From Hymenobacter terricola (GTDB taxonomy: Bacteria; Bacteroidota; Bacteroidia; Cytophagales; Hymenobacteraceae), in the NCBI RefSeq assembly GCF_017921975.2, contig NZ_JAGEMO020000003.1, positions 186,001 to 250,000 on the forward strand: DNA of 64,000 bases, in the 5' to 3' direction. The position numbers and the translations under genes are program-made. The notes beneath the pieces were generated by a model. That model saw only the letters and a list, made by a program, of their open reading frames with translations. It had not been told where the DNA came from and did no database searches. Of the stretch, positions 43,569 to 52,256 are shown piece after piece. The first letter of the stretch is position 1. Each line of letters opens with the position of its first letter.

Positions 43569-43711
43569 GCGTGATAAGCGGGGTTTCGCCTTTCCCGCCT
43601 ACCTTGGCGCCAGCTTTCACCGACGTACTTTCCGCCCGGCAGCGCCAAACCTAATCAAGCACTTCAATTGTTGAGATGCTGGTAGCCCCTCCTCGTTCAG
43701 TTCTTCATTTC

Positions 43712-44347
43712 ATGGCCCGCCTGCTCCCGCTGTTTCCGCTTAATCTGGTGGTTTTTCCGGGGGAAAAACTAAACCTGCACATCTTCGAGCCCCGCTACCG
43801 CCAGCTGGTGCGCGAATGCATCGAACAAAACATCACCTTTGGCATCCCTCCCTACCTCGACAATTCCCTGAGCGAGCTGGGCACCGAAATGCGCCTTCTG
43901 AGCGTGGAACAAACCTATTCCAGCGGTGAATTAGACATTCGCACCAAAGCCGTGGGCGTGTTCCGCATCAATAAATTCTACCGCCAGGCCCCCGGCAAGC
44001 TCTACGCGGGCGGCTTGGTCGAAGAAGTGGTGCAAGACGAGGTAGCCGACCCCCTGTTGCGCGAAATCATCACCAAACAGGTCCGGCAGCTTTACGACGC
44101 TCTCGGCCTGCGCAAGCTCCTGCTGGAGCTGGCCCCCAACTACTGCATTTTCGACGTGGCCCACCACATCGGCTTCAGCACCGAGCAGGAATACCAGCTC
44201 CTGGCCACCACCAGCGAGCAGGAACGCCAGGAAATCGTGCGCGACCACCTCGACAACATTCTGCCCGTGGTCCTCGAAACCGAGCGCCTCAAGGAGCGGG
44301 TGCGCCTCAATGGCCATTTCAAAAACCTGACGCCACCGAACTTCTGA
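43712..44347 (+). CDS. LON substrate-binding-domain protein
   Basis: 211 residues from ATG 43712. LLPLFPLNLVVFPGEKLNLH and IFEPRYRQLVRECIE are the conserved start of the Lon N-terminal (PUA-like) domain; the AAA and protease parts of Lon are absent. A helical C-terminus follows (EQERQEIVRDHLDNILPVVL). Stand-alone Lon-N proteins are frequent in bacteria; their role is unknown. It has its own start after a divergent gap to mtgA. Confidence 0.9.
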   Translation: MARLLPLFPLNLVVFPGEKLNLHIFEPRYRQLVRECIEQNITFGIPPYLDNSLSELGTEMRLLSVEQTYSSGELDIRTKAVGVFRINKFYRQAPGKLYAGGLVEEVVQDEVADPLLREIITKQVRQLYDALGLRKLLLELAPNYCIFDVAHHIGFSTEQEYQLLATTSEQERQEIVRDHLDNILPVVLETERLKERVRLNGHFKNLTPPNF

Positions 44348-44362
44348 CCTGAGATTGAACGG

Positions 44363-45175
44363 TTATTCTTTCAATCCCGCTGGTACGCCCTGCGGATACT
44401 CTGCCGCAATTTCTTTCTGCAGCTCGCCGATGCGATTGCCGGGGTCGGGGTGGGTGCTGAGGAATTCGGGGGTGCTGCCCCGGCCGCCCTGCTGCTCCAG
44501 CATTTTCATCACCTGAATCATGGCGCGGGGGTCGTAGCCGGCTTTGGGTGTAAAATCCACGGCCAATTTGTCGGCTTCCAACTCATCATTCCGGCTGAAG
44601 CGCAGGCCGATGACCTTCGCAATGGCGGCCGCGATGGCCGCCTTGGCCACCGAACTGCCCGGATTGTTGGGGTCATACGACGCAATGGCGGCGGCGCCAG
44701 CCAAGCCCTGAGTCAGGTTTGATTTAGCTACCTGGGCGGCCGAGTGCCTTGCCACTACGTGGCCAACTTCGTGCGCCAGCACTCCGGCCAGTTGTGCCTC
44801 CGAGGTAAGGTTTTTCAGCAGGCCCTGGGTGATAAAAACCTGCCCACCGGGCAATGCAAAGGCATTAATGGTCTGGTCATCGGCCAAGAGGTGGAACTGA
44901 AATTTGTAGGGCGTTTGGCCAGCTTTGGTGCTGCCAATTATTTTTTGGCCCACTTGCTGCACCGCAGCGGTGGCCCGGGAGTCGGGGCTTTCGCCGCCGT
45001 ACTGTGCCTCCATTTCGGGCGCGGCCTGCACACCCAGGGCTATTTCCTGGTCGGCGCTCAAGTTCACGTGTTGAGTTTCGCCGGTTACCTCATTTTTGGA
45101 AGTATTGAAATAGTAGCCGAAAAGCGATACCGCCGCCACGATGAGGCCAATAATAAAGCGGAGATTGAGACGCAT
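44363..45175 (-). CDS. M48-family metallopeptidase
   Basis: 270 residues. An N-terminal hydrophobic segment (FIIGLIVAAVSLFGYYF) anchors or exports the protein. The zinc site is LAHEVGHVVARHS (HExxH), with the third ligand in RNDELEADKLAVDF. These are the M48 (BepA/LoiP-like) features of envelope proteases that degrade misfolded outer-membrane proteins. The C-terminal STHPDPGNRIGEL is typical of BepA-type proteins. There is no TPR domain, so it is nearer LoiP. It converges with the LON-domain gene. Confidence 0.93.
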   Translation of the reverse strand: MRLNLRFIIGLIVAAVSLFGYYFNTSKNEVTGETQHVNLSADQEIALGVQAAPEMEAQYGGESPDSRATAAVQQVGQKIIGSTKAGQTPYKFQFHLLADDQTINAFALPGGQVFITQGLLKNLTSEAQLAGVLAHEVGHVVARHSAAQVAKSNLTQGLAGAAAIASYDPNNPGSSVAKAAIAAAIAKVIGLRFSRNDELEADKLAVDFTPKAGYDPRAMIQVMKMLEQQGGRGSTPEFLSTHPDPGNRIGELQKEIAAEYPQGVPAGLKE

Positions 45176-45297
45176 GAAAGTGGGAAGTAAAAGTGAAAAA
45201 TGAAAAAGCCGCGGCCGTAGCCAGCCCTGATTAGGCTGAGCCGAATGCGCTTTAAACGCACTTGTTTCATTCTGGTTATTTTACTTTCCAGCGCCGC

Positions 45298-46071
45298 CTA
45301 GCGCGAGCCGGCAAAAGCTGCCACAGCCGTGTCCAGGTTCAACCATTGCGAGCGGTAGCCAGCGCCTGTCGGCCCGTGCAGATACAGCACGCTCCCACCC
45401 TTAATGGCTTGCACGATGGCCGGGGTTTCGGCCACGGGCAAAGCCGGGCAGCCTTGGCTGCGGCCCAGGCGGCCGTGCGCCCGCACAAAATCCTCGCATA
45501 CGTACTCGGCCCCGTGCACCACCACGGCCCGGCTCTCGGCGTTGGTGTTGAACCCAGGGTCGAGGCCCATCAGCTTGAGCGACAGGCCGTGCTTGCCGGT
45601 GTAGGTGGTGGGCGCGGTGCGATAAAAGCCCAGGCTGCTCATTTCAGAGCCATCTTTGTTGGAAAACGCCATCGGCACGTCGGCCCCACTGGCCTTGCCG
45701 TGGGCCACCAGCGTATGGAACAACACCCTTGCCTGCTCTACATTGATAACCCACAGCCGCTTTTCCTGGCTGGACCGGCTGAAATCGATGAGGGTGAGCA
45801 AGGGTGGACTGGCCGTATGGCTGGCTTGGCGCAGGTTGTAGTATCCCACCAGGCCCTCGCGAAACACGGCCAGCGACAATCCGGCTGGTCCCAGCCCCAG
45901 CTTGGTATATAGCTGCGCGGCGCGCTTCTCAAAAGCCGTTTGAAAAAATGCCCGGCGGGCCGCAACCGGCAGCATGGCAAGAGCCGCCGATGACGGGGTT
46001 TGTGCAGCCAGTGGCCCGGCAAAAAACAATAACCCCAGAAATAAACGAACGTTAATATCTACTCTAAACAT
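45298..46071 (-). CDS. Murein L,D-transpeptidase, YkuD_2 type
   Basis: 257 residues from ATG 46071, with a signal peptide (LFLGLLFFAGPLAAQ). The C-terminal catalytic region has the order VVVHGAEYVCEDF and GRLGRSQGCPALP, i.e. the H-x(n)-S-x-G-C active site with the nucleophilic Cys in SQGC. VARVLF... and MSSLGFYRTAPTTYTGKHG precede it. YkuD_2 proteins form or cleave L,D crosslinks in peptidoglycan. The 20 residues upstream in the open frame look unrelated to a signal peptide. Confidence 0.9.
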   Translation of the reverse strand: MFRVDINVRLFLGLLFFAGPLAAQTPSSAALAMLPVAARRAFFQTAFEKRAAQLYTKLGLGPAGLSLAVFREGLVGYYNLRQASHTASPPLLTLIDFSRSSQEKRLWVINVEQARVLFHTLVAHGKASGADVPMAFSNKDGSEMSSLGFYRTAPTTYTGKHGLSLKLMGLDPGFNTNAESRAVVVHGAEYVCEDFVRAHGRLGRSQGCPALPVAETPAIVQAIKGGSVLYLHGPTGAGYRSQWLNLDTAVAAFAGSR

Positions 46072-46206
46072 CAATATAATATGGATATAACAACAATAAG
46101 AGGCATTTGTGAATAGTTCACTGGAATGCGTAAGACAGCACCGGTCCAAATTTAGTGCTATTTTCGCCTGATGCCCGATATTCCGCCGCCATTTTTTCTT
46201 TTTCCG

Positions 46207-46638
46207 ATGCCAACTTCCTTTTTGCTTACCTGGGTGGCCGTTCGCGGCCGTCAGCTGACTGCCGGCGTGGCCGTAAGCGGGCTATTGTTGGGCTGCGGCC
46301 ACGCGTTGCCCCGGTTGCCAGGCTTCGATGCCGCTACCTGGCGCGCCGACCCTTATGCGTGCCGTGATGCGCGCCGCGCCGCCGTACCTGCCCTTGTGCA
46401 AAACAAAGAACAGCTTTACGAGGCCCGGGCCGATGACGTGAACGCCCTGCTTGGCCCGCCCGACGAGGAAGAATTGCGCGCCGGCACCGAAAAGGTCTAT
46501 TACTACTACCTCGAACCCGGCACCCAATGCAATGCCCGGCACGCCCGCTCGGGGGCCGCGTGCCTCAGCCTGCGCTTCGGCCCGCTGGGCACGGTAACGG
46601 AGGTGCTCGCAGACCCGCTCACTCCCAAAATTCCATAA
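46207..46638 (+). CDS. Small lipoprotein (BamE-like fold possible)
   Basis: 143 residues from ATG 46207 (ATG 46171 also possible). Lipobox GLLLGC at about residue 30. The mature part has EARADDVNALLGPPDEEELR followed by VYYYYLEPGTQC and CLSLRFGPLGTVTEV; the D-V-x-x-L-L-G-P-P-D element is like that in SmpA/BamE-type small lipoproteins. Three cysteines could form a disulphide. A perfect terminator follows at 46637. Confidence 0.65.
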   Translation: MPTSFLLTWVAVRGRQLTAGVAVSGLLLGCGHALPRLPGFDAATWRADPYACRDARRAAVPALVQNKEQLYEARADDVNALLGPPDEEELRAGTEKVYYYYLEPGTQCNARHARSGAACLSLRFGPLGTVTEVLADPLTPKIP

Positions 46639-46672
46639 AAAAGGCCCGCCAAGCAATTGGCGGGCCTTTTTT
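46637..46672. terminator. Bidirectional intrinsic terminator
   Basis: AAAAAAGGCCCGCC and GGCGGGCCTTTTTT pair perfectly; the complementarity extends outwards to ATTCCAT/ATGGAAT. It lies between convergent genes. Confidence 0.92.
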
Positions 46673-46688
46673 ATGGAATTATTATTTG

Positions 46689-47096
46689 CTAACCCAGGCC
46701 ATTGCCAGTGCTGGCGGGCGCGGTGGCCGGCTGGCCGTGTTCCTGTTGCAGCTGGCTAAGCTGCGACGGCGTGAGGATACGGCTGCACTCCTGCTCGTAC
46801 TGAGCTTCCAGCTCAGCGGCTTTGGCGGCGCGGGTGGCTTCGTCGTTCTTGTACTCGCGGTTGATGCTGTTCAGGCCCGCAAGTTTGGTGCGGTTTAGCG
46901 GCAAGAGCTTCAGAAACTGTCCTTCGTTGAGGTGCAGATGGTTCACCATGTCCCGGGTTACGGCGGCAGCTTCATTGGCTGTGGCCTTGGTGTTCATGGT
47001 TGGGTGTTCCGACAGCCGGTCAGACATCTGGGCTTGGGCAGAGAAAGAAGCTATCGCGAGAAGGAAGGCAATGAGGGCAATGGTCAACTTGTACAT
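46689..47096 (-). CDS. Exported helical protein (Spy/CpxP-like in outline)
   Basis: 135 residues with a signal peptide ending near SFSAQAQ. The mature part is all-helical: LHLNEGQFLKLLPLNRTKLA, INREYKNDEATRAAKAAELE, YEQECSRILTPSQLSQLQQE. The pairing of L-x-x-x-Q...L-T-P-x-Q-L resembles LTxxQ motifs of Spy/CpxP periplasmic chaperones, but only one such motif is clear. The C-terminus is Ala/Pro-rich. A function is not assigned. Confidence 0.7.
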   Translation of the reverse strand: MYKLTIALIAFLLAIASFSAQAQMSDRLSEHPTMNTKATANEAAAVTRDMVNHLHLNEGQFLKLLPLNRTKLAGLNSINREYKNDEATRAAKAAELEAQYEQECSRILTPSQLSQLQQEHGQPATAPASTGNGLG

Positions 47097-47277
47097 AAAA
47101 ACAAAAGCTTAGCTTGGAAAGGCGATTGGACTTTAGTCTTAACGCTTGCAAGTTATGGTTTAGTTTCTGTTTTCTCTAATTTTTCTTATAGAACCACTGT
47201 GGCCTTTGGTTCTGCTGTCAACAAAAACGGCCCCGCAGGTGGTCGTTTAGCAATATTTATTCGCAGTAATAGTCAAT

Positions 47278-47748
47278 TTAATCCAGGCTAGCGATGGGCT
47301 GATGGTCAGGGCTTTTGAAGTATTGCATGGCGATAAGTGAGGTAATAACCCCCGTCATCGTGCCCATCAGGATGATTCCCAGCCCGCCGATGAGGACCCC
47401 TAGGTCGGCCCCAAACAAGTCGCGGGCCTGAATCTGCTGCACGGCCGCCTTGCTTATGCCACCCAGCAGCCAGAAAAAAGCCCCCAGCAGCGCCGAAGCC
47501 GTGAGCGCGGTGACGATGCCCGTGCTGAAGCCTTGGAAATAGGACAAGCGGTTGCCACGCACCCGCTTGAGGCGCATAATGGCCAGTACAATACCGGCAA
47601 TTAGTATGATAATATCGAGCGCGCCAGCTTCGATGTGCCCCAGAAAGCCGGCCATTGCGGCAACGCCCGTGTATACAATCAGAATCACGGCCGTGTAAAG
47701 GCCCATGCGCAGGCCGTTGGTTTCGGAAGTTAGTTGCTGGTCAGCCAT
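47278..47748 (-). CDS. DUF4199 membrane protein
   Basis: 156 residues from ATG 47748. Four membrane helices with LYTAVILIVYTGVAAMAGFL, IIILIAGIVLAIMRLKRVRG and YFQGFSTGIVTALTASALLG, the order seen in DUF4199, an uncharacterised Bacteroidota family. The conserved N-R-L-S-Y-F-Q-G-F segment follows helix 2. It is a single gene; the 180 bp to the exported helical protein and the 284 bp before the ABC-F gene hold no recognisable gene. Confidence 0.85.
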   Translation of the reverse strand: MADQQLTSETNGLRMGLYTAVILIVYTGVAAMAGFLGHIEAGALDIIILIAGIVLAIMRLKRVRGNRLSYFQGFSTGIVTALTASALLGAFFWLLGGISKAAVQQIQARDLFGADLGVLIGGLGIILMGTMTGVITSLIAMQYFKSPDHQPIASLD

Positions 47749-47971
47749 GTTCAGAAAAAAATGGAAATGATGAAAAAATCTGGACGCGCTATTAGCCCCG
47801 CTTTTTATACTTGCCAAAGGGGCCAGAAGTTTTGCCAAAGGCTCTGTTTATAGCCAGGAGCAGCATTTTTTTACGTTCGGCAGCGGGCACTAATTCACCC
47901 ACTAGTTAGTTCTTTTTATCAAGCCGGACAACTACTTTTTCGGCGCGGATATCGGCCCGGGTCCTGGTGCG

Positions 47972-47979
47972 TAATTTTG
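47972..47979 (+). promoter_or_regulatory. TAnnTTTG box upstream of the ABC-F gene
   Basis: TAATTTTG, an exact -7 match 53 bp before the ATG at 48033; the GC-rich sequence behind it would form a leader of about 45 nt. Confidence 0.45.
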
Positions 47980-48032
47980 CGGCTTGCCGCGCGCCAGTGC
48001 GCGGGTTTGTTGTGTTACTATTTTCTGACTGA

Positions 48033-49655
48033 ATGATTTCGACCACCAATGTGAGCCTGCGCTACGGCAAGCGCATCCTGTTTGAAGACGTTACCGCTAA
48101 ATTCCTGCCTGGCAACTGCTACGGTCTCATCGGAGCCAACGGCGCGGGCAAGTCTACTTTCCTGAAAATCCTGTCCGGCGAGCTGGAGCCCAACACCGGC
48201 TCGGTGGAAATGCCGGCCGGCCAGCGCCTGGCCGTGCTCAAGCAGAACCAGTTTGCCTACGACGAGCAGCCCGTGCTGCAAACCGTGATTCAGGGCCACC
48301 AGCGCCTGTATGCGGTGATGACGGAGAAGGACGCCCTCTACGCCAAGCCCGATTTTTCGGACGCCGACGGGGAGCGCGCCGCCGAGCTCGAAGGCGAATT
48401 TGCCGACCTCGAAGGCTGGAATGCTGAGTACGAAGCCGCCGAGCTGCTTTCCGGCCTCGGCATTGTGGAAAGCAAGCACTACGCGCTGATGGCCGACCTT
48501 GGGGCCAGCGAGAAAGTGCGGGTGCTGCTGGCGCAGGCCCTGTTTGGCAACCCCGACGTGCTGCTGCTCGACGAACCGACCAACAACCTCGACGCCGAGA
48601 GCGTGCTGTGGCTGGAAAACTTCCTCGACTCGTTTCAGAACACGGTGATTGTGGTGAGCCACGACCGCCACTTTCTGGACGCCGTGTGCAACTACATGGC
48701 GGACCTGGACTTCGGCAAAATCACGATGTACCCCGGCAACTATACGTTCTGGTATGAGAGTAGCCAGATGGTGCTGCGCCAGCGCCAGGACGCCAACAAG
48801 AAAACCGAAGACCGCCGCAAGGAGCTGGAAGAATTCGTGCGGCGCTTCTCGGCCAACGCCTCGAAATCGAAGCAGGCCACCAGCCGCCAGAAGCTGCTGC
48901 AAAAGCTGACGCTGGAGGACATCAAGCCCAGCTCACGCCGCTATCCCTACATCGCCTTCAAATCGGAGCGCGAGCCGGGCAATCAGCTCTTGAGCGTGGA
49001 AAACCTGAGCGCCAAAGTAGACGGTCAGTATGTGTTCAAGAACGTAAGCTTCACGCTGGATAAAAAGGACAAAGTGGCCATCGTGGGCCGGGACGACCGG
49101 GCGGCCTCCCTCCTGTTCGACATCATGTTTGGCGAGGCTACCCCCGAAACCGGCGAAGTGAAATGGGGCACCACCATCACGCCCAGCTACTTCCCCAAGG
49201 AAAACAACAGTTTCTTCCAGTCGGGCGATTTAAACCTGGTCGACTGGCTGCGGCAGTACAGCGAAGAAAAAGACGAGAGCTTCATCCGCGGCTTTTTGGG
49301 CCGGATGTTATTTTCGGGCGAGGAATCGCAGAAGAAAAGCAACGTGTTGAGCGGGGGCGAAAAAGTACGCTGCATGCTCTCTAAAATGATGCTGCAAAGC
49401 GGCAACGTGCAGGTATTGGACGACCCGACGAACCACTTGGATCTGGAAAGCATTACCGCTTTGAACAATGCTTTGCGCGACTACCCCGGCTCGCTGCTGT
49501 TTGCTTCGCACGACTTGCAATTCATTGAAACCGTGGCCAACCGCATCATCGAGCTGACGCCTGACGGCATCATCGACCGGCGCATGAACTACGAAGAATA
49601 CCTGGCCGATGAAACGCTGAAAACCCAGCGCCAGAAAATGTATAAAATGGCTTAG
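48033..49655 (+). CDS. ABC-F protein, YbiT-like
   Basis: 540 residues with two ABC domains and a linker but no membrane part. Domain 1 has a standard Walker A (GANGAGKSTF), a signature altered to GASEKVRVLLAQ and Walker B LLLDEPTNNLD. Domain 2 has a Walker A reduced to GRDDRAASLL, without the Gly-Lys-Ser/Thr, an intact signature LSGGEKVR, and Walker B VLDDPTNHLD in which Asp replaces the catalytic Glu. The overall sequence and length follow YbiT of the ABC-F translation factors, which bind the ribosomal E site. The second ATP site looks impaired. Confidence 0.92.
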   Translation: MISTTNVSLRYGKRILFEDVTAKFLPGNCYGLIGANGAGKSTFLKILSGELEPNTGSVEMPAGQRLAVLKQNQFAYDEQPVLQTVIQGHQRLYAVMTEKDALYAKPDFSDADGERAAELEGEFADLEGWNAEYEAAELLSGLGIVESKHYALMADLGASEKVRVLLAQALFGNPDVLLLDEPTNNLDAESVLWLENFLDSFQNTVIVVSHDRHFLDAVCNYMADLDFGKITMYPGNYTFWYESSQMVLRQRQDANKKTEDRRKELEEFVRRFSANASKSKQATSRQKLLQKLTLEDIKPSSRRYPYIAFKSEREPGNQLLSVENLSAKVDGQYVFKNVSFTLDKKDKVAIVGRDDRAASLLFDIMFGEATPETGEVKWGTTITPSYFPKENNSFFQSGDLNLVDWLRQYSEEKDESFIRGFLGRMLFSGEESQKKSNVLSGGEKVRCMLSKMMLQSGNVQVLDDPTNHLDLESITALNNALRDYPGSLLFASHDLQFIETVANRIIELTPDGIIDRRMNYEEYLADETLKTQRQKMYKMA

Positions 49656-49739
49656 CGTTGAGCAAGGTTGGGAAACCATCGCGGTGGTGTGGCTCCTAGC
49701 CTCATTAACACTTCATTACTATTTTCTTAATTTTTCAGA

Positions 49740-50564
49740 ATGAAACGTCATCTGCTTCCGCTGCTACTGCTGGCCGGCGTTGCCTGCCTGCCCGCCCATC
49801 GCGCTCTGGCGCAGGACAAGCCTGTGCTGAATTCGGCTCCTCCCGGCCCCACGCCTGCCCCGCCCCGCCCCGTGGAGCCAGCCCCAGCTCCCACGCCTGC
49901 TCCTTCGGCGCCAGCTTCTGCCCCCGCCCCGGAGCCCACCTACAGCACCCCCGCGGCCCAGCCCACCCCCGATGCGCCATCGGGCATGAACTTCCCGAAC
50001 CGGAACCTGCCTCAGAATGGAAGCAAGGAGGACCAGCCCCAAAAAAAGAAGTTTATCTATACCAACATCGGACTGGGCTACTCTTCCTACGACTTTCTGA
50101 ACCGCTTTAACGTCAGCGCCGCGCCGGCCCTCGGGTTTCGGATTACCGACAAGTTTGCGATTGGCCCCGGCATCTCGTATGCCTACAGCAGCTTTTCCGT
50201 GGCCGGCAACCGGCCGTATCCCTACACCCCGGACGGCAACCTCACCTCAACCGGGGCAAATAGCTTATCGACCAGTAGCCTGGGCTTTAAAGCTTTCGCT
50301 CAGTACATCGTTTACAAAGAATTCTTTATTCATGCCGAGTACGAAGTAACCAACGCGCAGATTGCGTTTGAAGGCCCCAATAATTACCTGTTTAAGCAAA
50401 ATAGAACCGTTACTTCTCCGCTTGCGGGCGTTGGGTATCGCTCCTATCTCAGCGATAATGCGGCGATTGATATTGTCGGGCTTTATAATTTCGACAATTC
50501 TATTTATTCCTTGTACCCAGGGTTTGTACTGCGCTTCAGCTTGCTATTTAACATTGGCAAATAG
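49740..50564 (+). CDS. Outer-membrane beta-barrel protein with Pro-rich N-terminus
   Basis: 274 residues. Signal peptide ending at HRALAQ, then about 55 residues dominated by Pro and Ala (PAPAPTPAPSAPASAPAPEP), then a barrel of about eight strands, beginning IYTNIGLGYSSYDFLNRFNV and ending with the aromatic FVLRFSLLFNIGK. This fits the outer_membrane_beta-barrel (OmpW/PorT-like) families of Bacteroidota. The Pro/Ala linker may cross the peptidoglycan. Ligand unknown. A terminator follows directly. Confidence 0.85.
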   Translation: MKRHLLPLLLLAGVACLPAHRALAQDKPVLNSAPPGPTPAPPRPVEPAPAPTPAPSAPASAPAPEPTYSTPAAQPTPDAPSGMNFPNRNLPQNGSKEDQPQKKKFIYTNIGLGYSSYDFLNRFNVSAAPALGFRITDKFAIGPGISYAYSSFSVAGNRPYPYTPDGNLTSTGANSLSTSSLGFKAFAQYIVYKEFFIHAEYEVTNAQIAFEGPNNYLFKQNRTVTSPLAGVGYRSYLSDNAAIDIVGLYNFDNSIYSLYPGFVLRFSLLFNIGK

Positions 50565-50583
50565 CCCCGATTAATTTAATTAG

Positions 50584-50629
50584 ACACAAAAGAGCCGCGC
50601 TGTTTCCAGCGCGGCTCTTTTGTGTTTTT
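50584..50629. terminator. Bidirectional intrinsic terminator
   Basis: ACACAAAAGAGCCGCGCTG and its exact complement around TTTC, with T- and A-runs, between the barrel gene and the minus-strand small membrane protein gene. Confidence 0.92.
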
Positions 50630-50649
50630 AAGCTACCTCAGGTTCTGTG

Positions 50650-50808
50650 CTATACCGCGCTCCGTCCGCTGATTACGCGGAGCAGAATGGCAATGATTGC
50701 AATCACCAACAAGGTGTGAATGATGCCGCCGGTGTAGAAGCCGCCGAAGAAGCTTACAGCCCAGATGATGATGAGGATAACGGCGATGATATACAGGAGG
50801 TTGCCCAT
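50650..50808 (-). CDS. lmo0937-type small membrane protein
   Basis: 52 residues (MGNLLYIIAVILIIIWAVSF, then FGGFYTGGIIHTLLVIAIIA and ILLRVISG). Two membrane helices joined by a Gly-rich turn and a Gly-H-T-L motif identify the lmo0937/DUF5670 family of very short membrane proteins, often stress-induced in other bacteria. The stop overlaps nothing; 120 bp separate its start from the next promoter on the other strand. Confidence 0.88.
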   Translation of the reverse strand: MGNLLYIIAVILIIIWAVSFFGGFYTGGIIHTLLVIAIIAILLRVISGRSAV

Positions 50809-50950
50809 GGCTGGAGAGAGTGAAGGAGGTGAAAGAAATATGAAGAGAAGTGTCTCTGCGGCATTGTACGCGGGGTCCGATAAAAGGATATAGTAATTGA
50901 AAAAATAGTTGGGTTTTTTTCAAACAAAATGGCGGTTGACATTGGTGCCG

Positions 50951-50958
50951 TAGCTTTG
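50951..50958 (+). promoter_or_regulatory. TAnnTTTG box of the hydroxybutyryl-CoA dehydrogenase gene
   Basis: TAGCTTTG, an exact match, 58 bp before ATG 51016. An in-frame start at 50929 lies upstream of this box and is therefore unlikely. Confidence 0.5.
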
Positions 50959-51015
50959 TCACGCCCGGTCAAAGGGCCGCATTTCAATTCCCACCCACTT
51001 CTTTTTCCGCTTGTT

Positions 51016-51903
51016 ATGAACGTCGCCGTTATTGGCTCCGGCACCATGGGCAATGGCATTGCCCACGTATTTGCACAGCACGGTTTCTCCGTGGCGCTCA
51101 TCGATATCAGCCAGCCCGCCCTGGACCGCGCCCTGGGCACCATCACCAAAAACCTGGACCGCCAGGTGGCCAAAGCCACGCTGAGCGAGGACGACAAGGC
51201 CGCCACCCTGGGCCGTTTGAAAACCTACACCTCGCTGGAAGCCGGGGTGGCCGGCGTGGGCCTGGTGGTAGAGGCCGCCACCGAAAACGTGGACCTCAAG
51301 CTGCAAATCTTCCGCGACCTGGACCAGTACGCGCCCGCCGGGGCCATCCTGGCCTCGAACACGTCGTCGATTTCCATCACCAAAATCGCGGCCGTGACCC
51401 GGCGCCCGCAGCAGGTGATTGGCATGCACTTCATGAACCCCGTGCCGGTGATGAAGCTGGTGGAGGTGATTCGGGGCTACGCCACGTCCGATGCCGTGAC
51501 GGCGCAGGTGATGGAGCTGGCGCGCCAGCTGGGCAAAACGCCCACCGAGGTGAACGACTACCCCGGCTTCGTGGCCAACCGCATTCTGATGCCGATGATT
51601 AACGAGGCCATTATCACGCTGTTTGAGGGCGTGGCGGGCGTGGAGGAAATCGACACGGTGATGAAGCTGGGCATGGCCCACCCGATGGGCCCGCTCCAGC
51701 TGGCCGATTTTATTGGCCTGGACGTGTGCCTGGCCATCCTGCGGGTGCTGCACGAGGGCCTGGGCAACCCCAAATATGCCCCCTGCCCGCTGCTGGTGAA
51801 CATGGTGATGGCCGGCCGCCTGGGCGCGAAGTCGGGCGAAGGCTTCTACCAGTACACGGCCGGCTCGAAGGAGTTGGTGGTGGCCGGGCGGTTCCGGAAG
51901 TAG
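51016..51903 (+). CDS. 3-hydroxybutyryl-CoA dehydrogenase
   Basis: 295 residues from ATG 51016. Rossmann NAD site VAVIGSGTMGNGIAHVFAQH, catalytic region NTSSISITKIA and GMHFMNPVPVMKLVEVIRG (catalytic His), and the C-terminal domain PGFVANRILMPMINEAIITL, VMKLGMAHPMGPLQLADFIG. The single-domain length and motifs are of the PaaH/Hbd class. It oxidises or reduces 3-hydroxyacyl-CoA in the cytoplasm. A terminator and a repeat block follow. Confidence 0.95.
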   Translation: MNVAVIGSGTMGNGIAHVFAQHGFSVALIDISQPALDRALGTITKNLDRQVAKATLSEDDKAATLGRLKTYTSLEAGVAGVGLVVEAATENVDLKLQIFRDLDQYAPAGAILASNTSSISITKIAAVTRRPQQVIGMHFMNPVPVMKLVEVIRGYATSDAVTAQVMELARQLGKTPTEVNDYPGFVANRILMPMINEAIITLFEGVAGVEEIDTVMKLGMAHPMGPLQLADFIGLDVCLAILRVLHEGLGNPKYAPCPLLVNMVMAGRLGAKSGEGFYQYTAGSKELVVAGRFRK

Positions 51904-51930
51904 CGCACCGAACCTGCCTGTTTAATAAGT

Positions 51931-51965
51931 AAAAGGGGCCTGTACTTCGGTGCGGGCCCCTTTCT
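51931..51965 (+). terminator. Intrinsic terminator after the dehydrogenase gene
   Basis: AAAGGGGCC and GGCCCCTTT pair around a 13-nt loop, 30 bp after the stop. Confidence 0.75.
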
Positions 51966-51969
51966 ATTA

Positions 51970-52185
51970 CCCGGAAGTGGGTCGTACCAAGGTACGGTGG
52001 GCTTCCGCAACCCCAAAAGCGGGGTGTACCGAGGTACGATGGGCTTCCGCAACCCCAAAAGTGGCCCGTACCGAGGTACGATGGGCTTGCGGATGGTCTG
52101 GAAGTGGGCCGCACTTCGGTACACCCCGGTTCCGGACCATCGGCAAGCCCGCCGTACCTCGGTACGGGCCACTTTCGGCGTATCC
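51970..52185. repeat. 42-bp tandem repeat with palindromic core and inverted copies
   Basis: The 12-bp palindrome GTACCGAGGTAC (first copy GTACCAAGGTAC) recurs at 51984, 52026 and 52068, exactly 42 bp apart, each followed by GATGGGCTTCCGCAACCCCA or a close form. At 52090-52165 the sequence reverses: a hairpin (ATGGTC/GACCAT within GGGCTTGC ... GCAAGCCC) leads to an inverted copy with GTACCTCGGTAC at 52154. It fills the 350-bp gap between the dehydrogenase and msrA. No protein is supported, although 42 bp keeps frame. Confidence 0.85.
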
Positions 52186-52256
52186 TTTACGTAAGGAAAT
52201 AACCTCTGCCGCGTCTACCGCGTTGTTATCACAACCAACGAATCATTCCCCTACCC

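Noticed and set aside
51984..52110. Possible CRISPR array
   Set aside because: Units of 42 bp are contiguous and identical along their whole length, with no variable spacers, only three units, and no cas gene.
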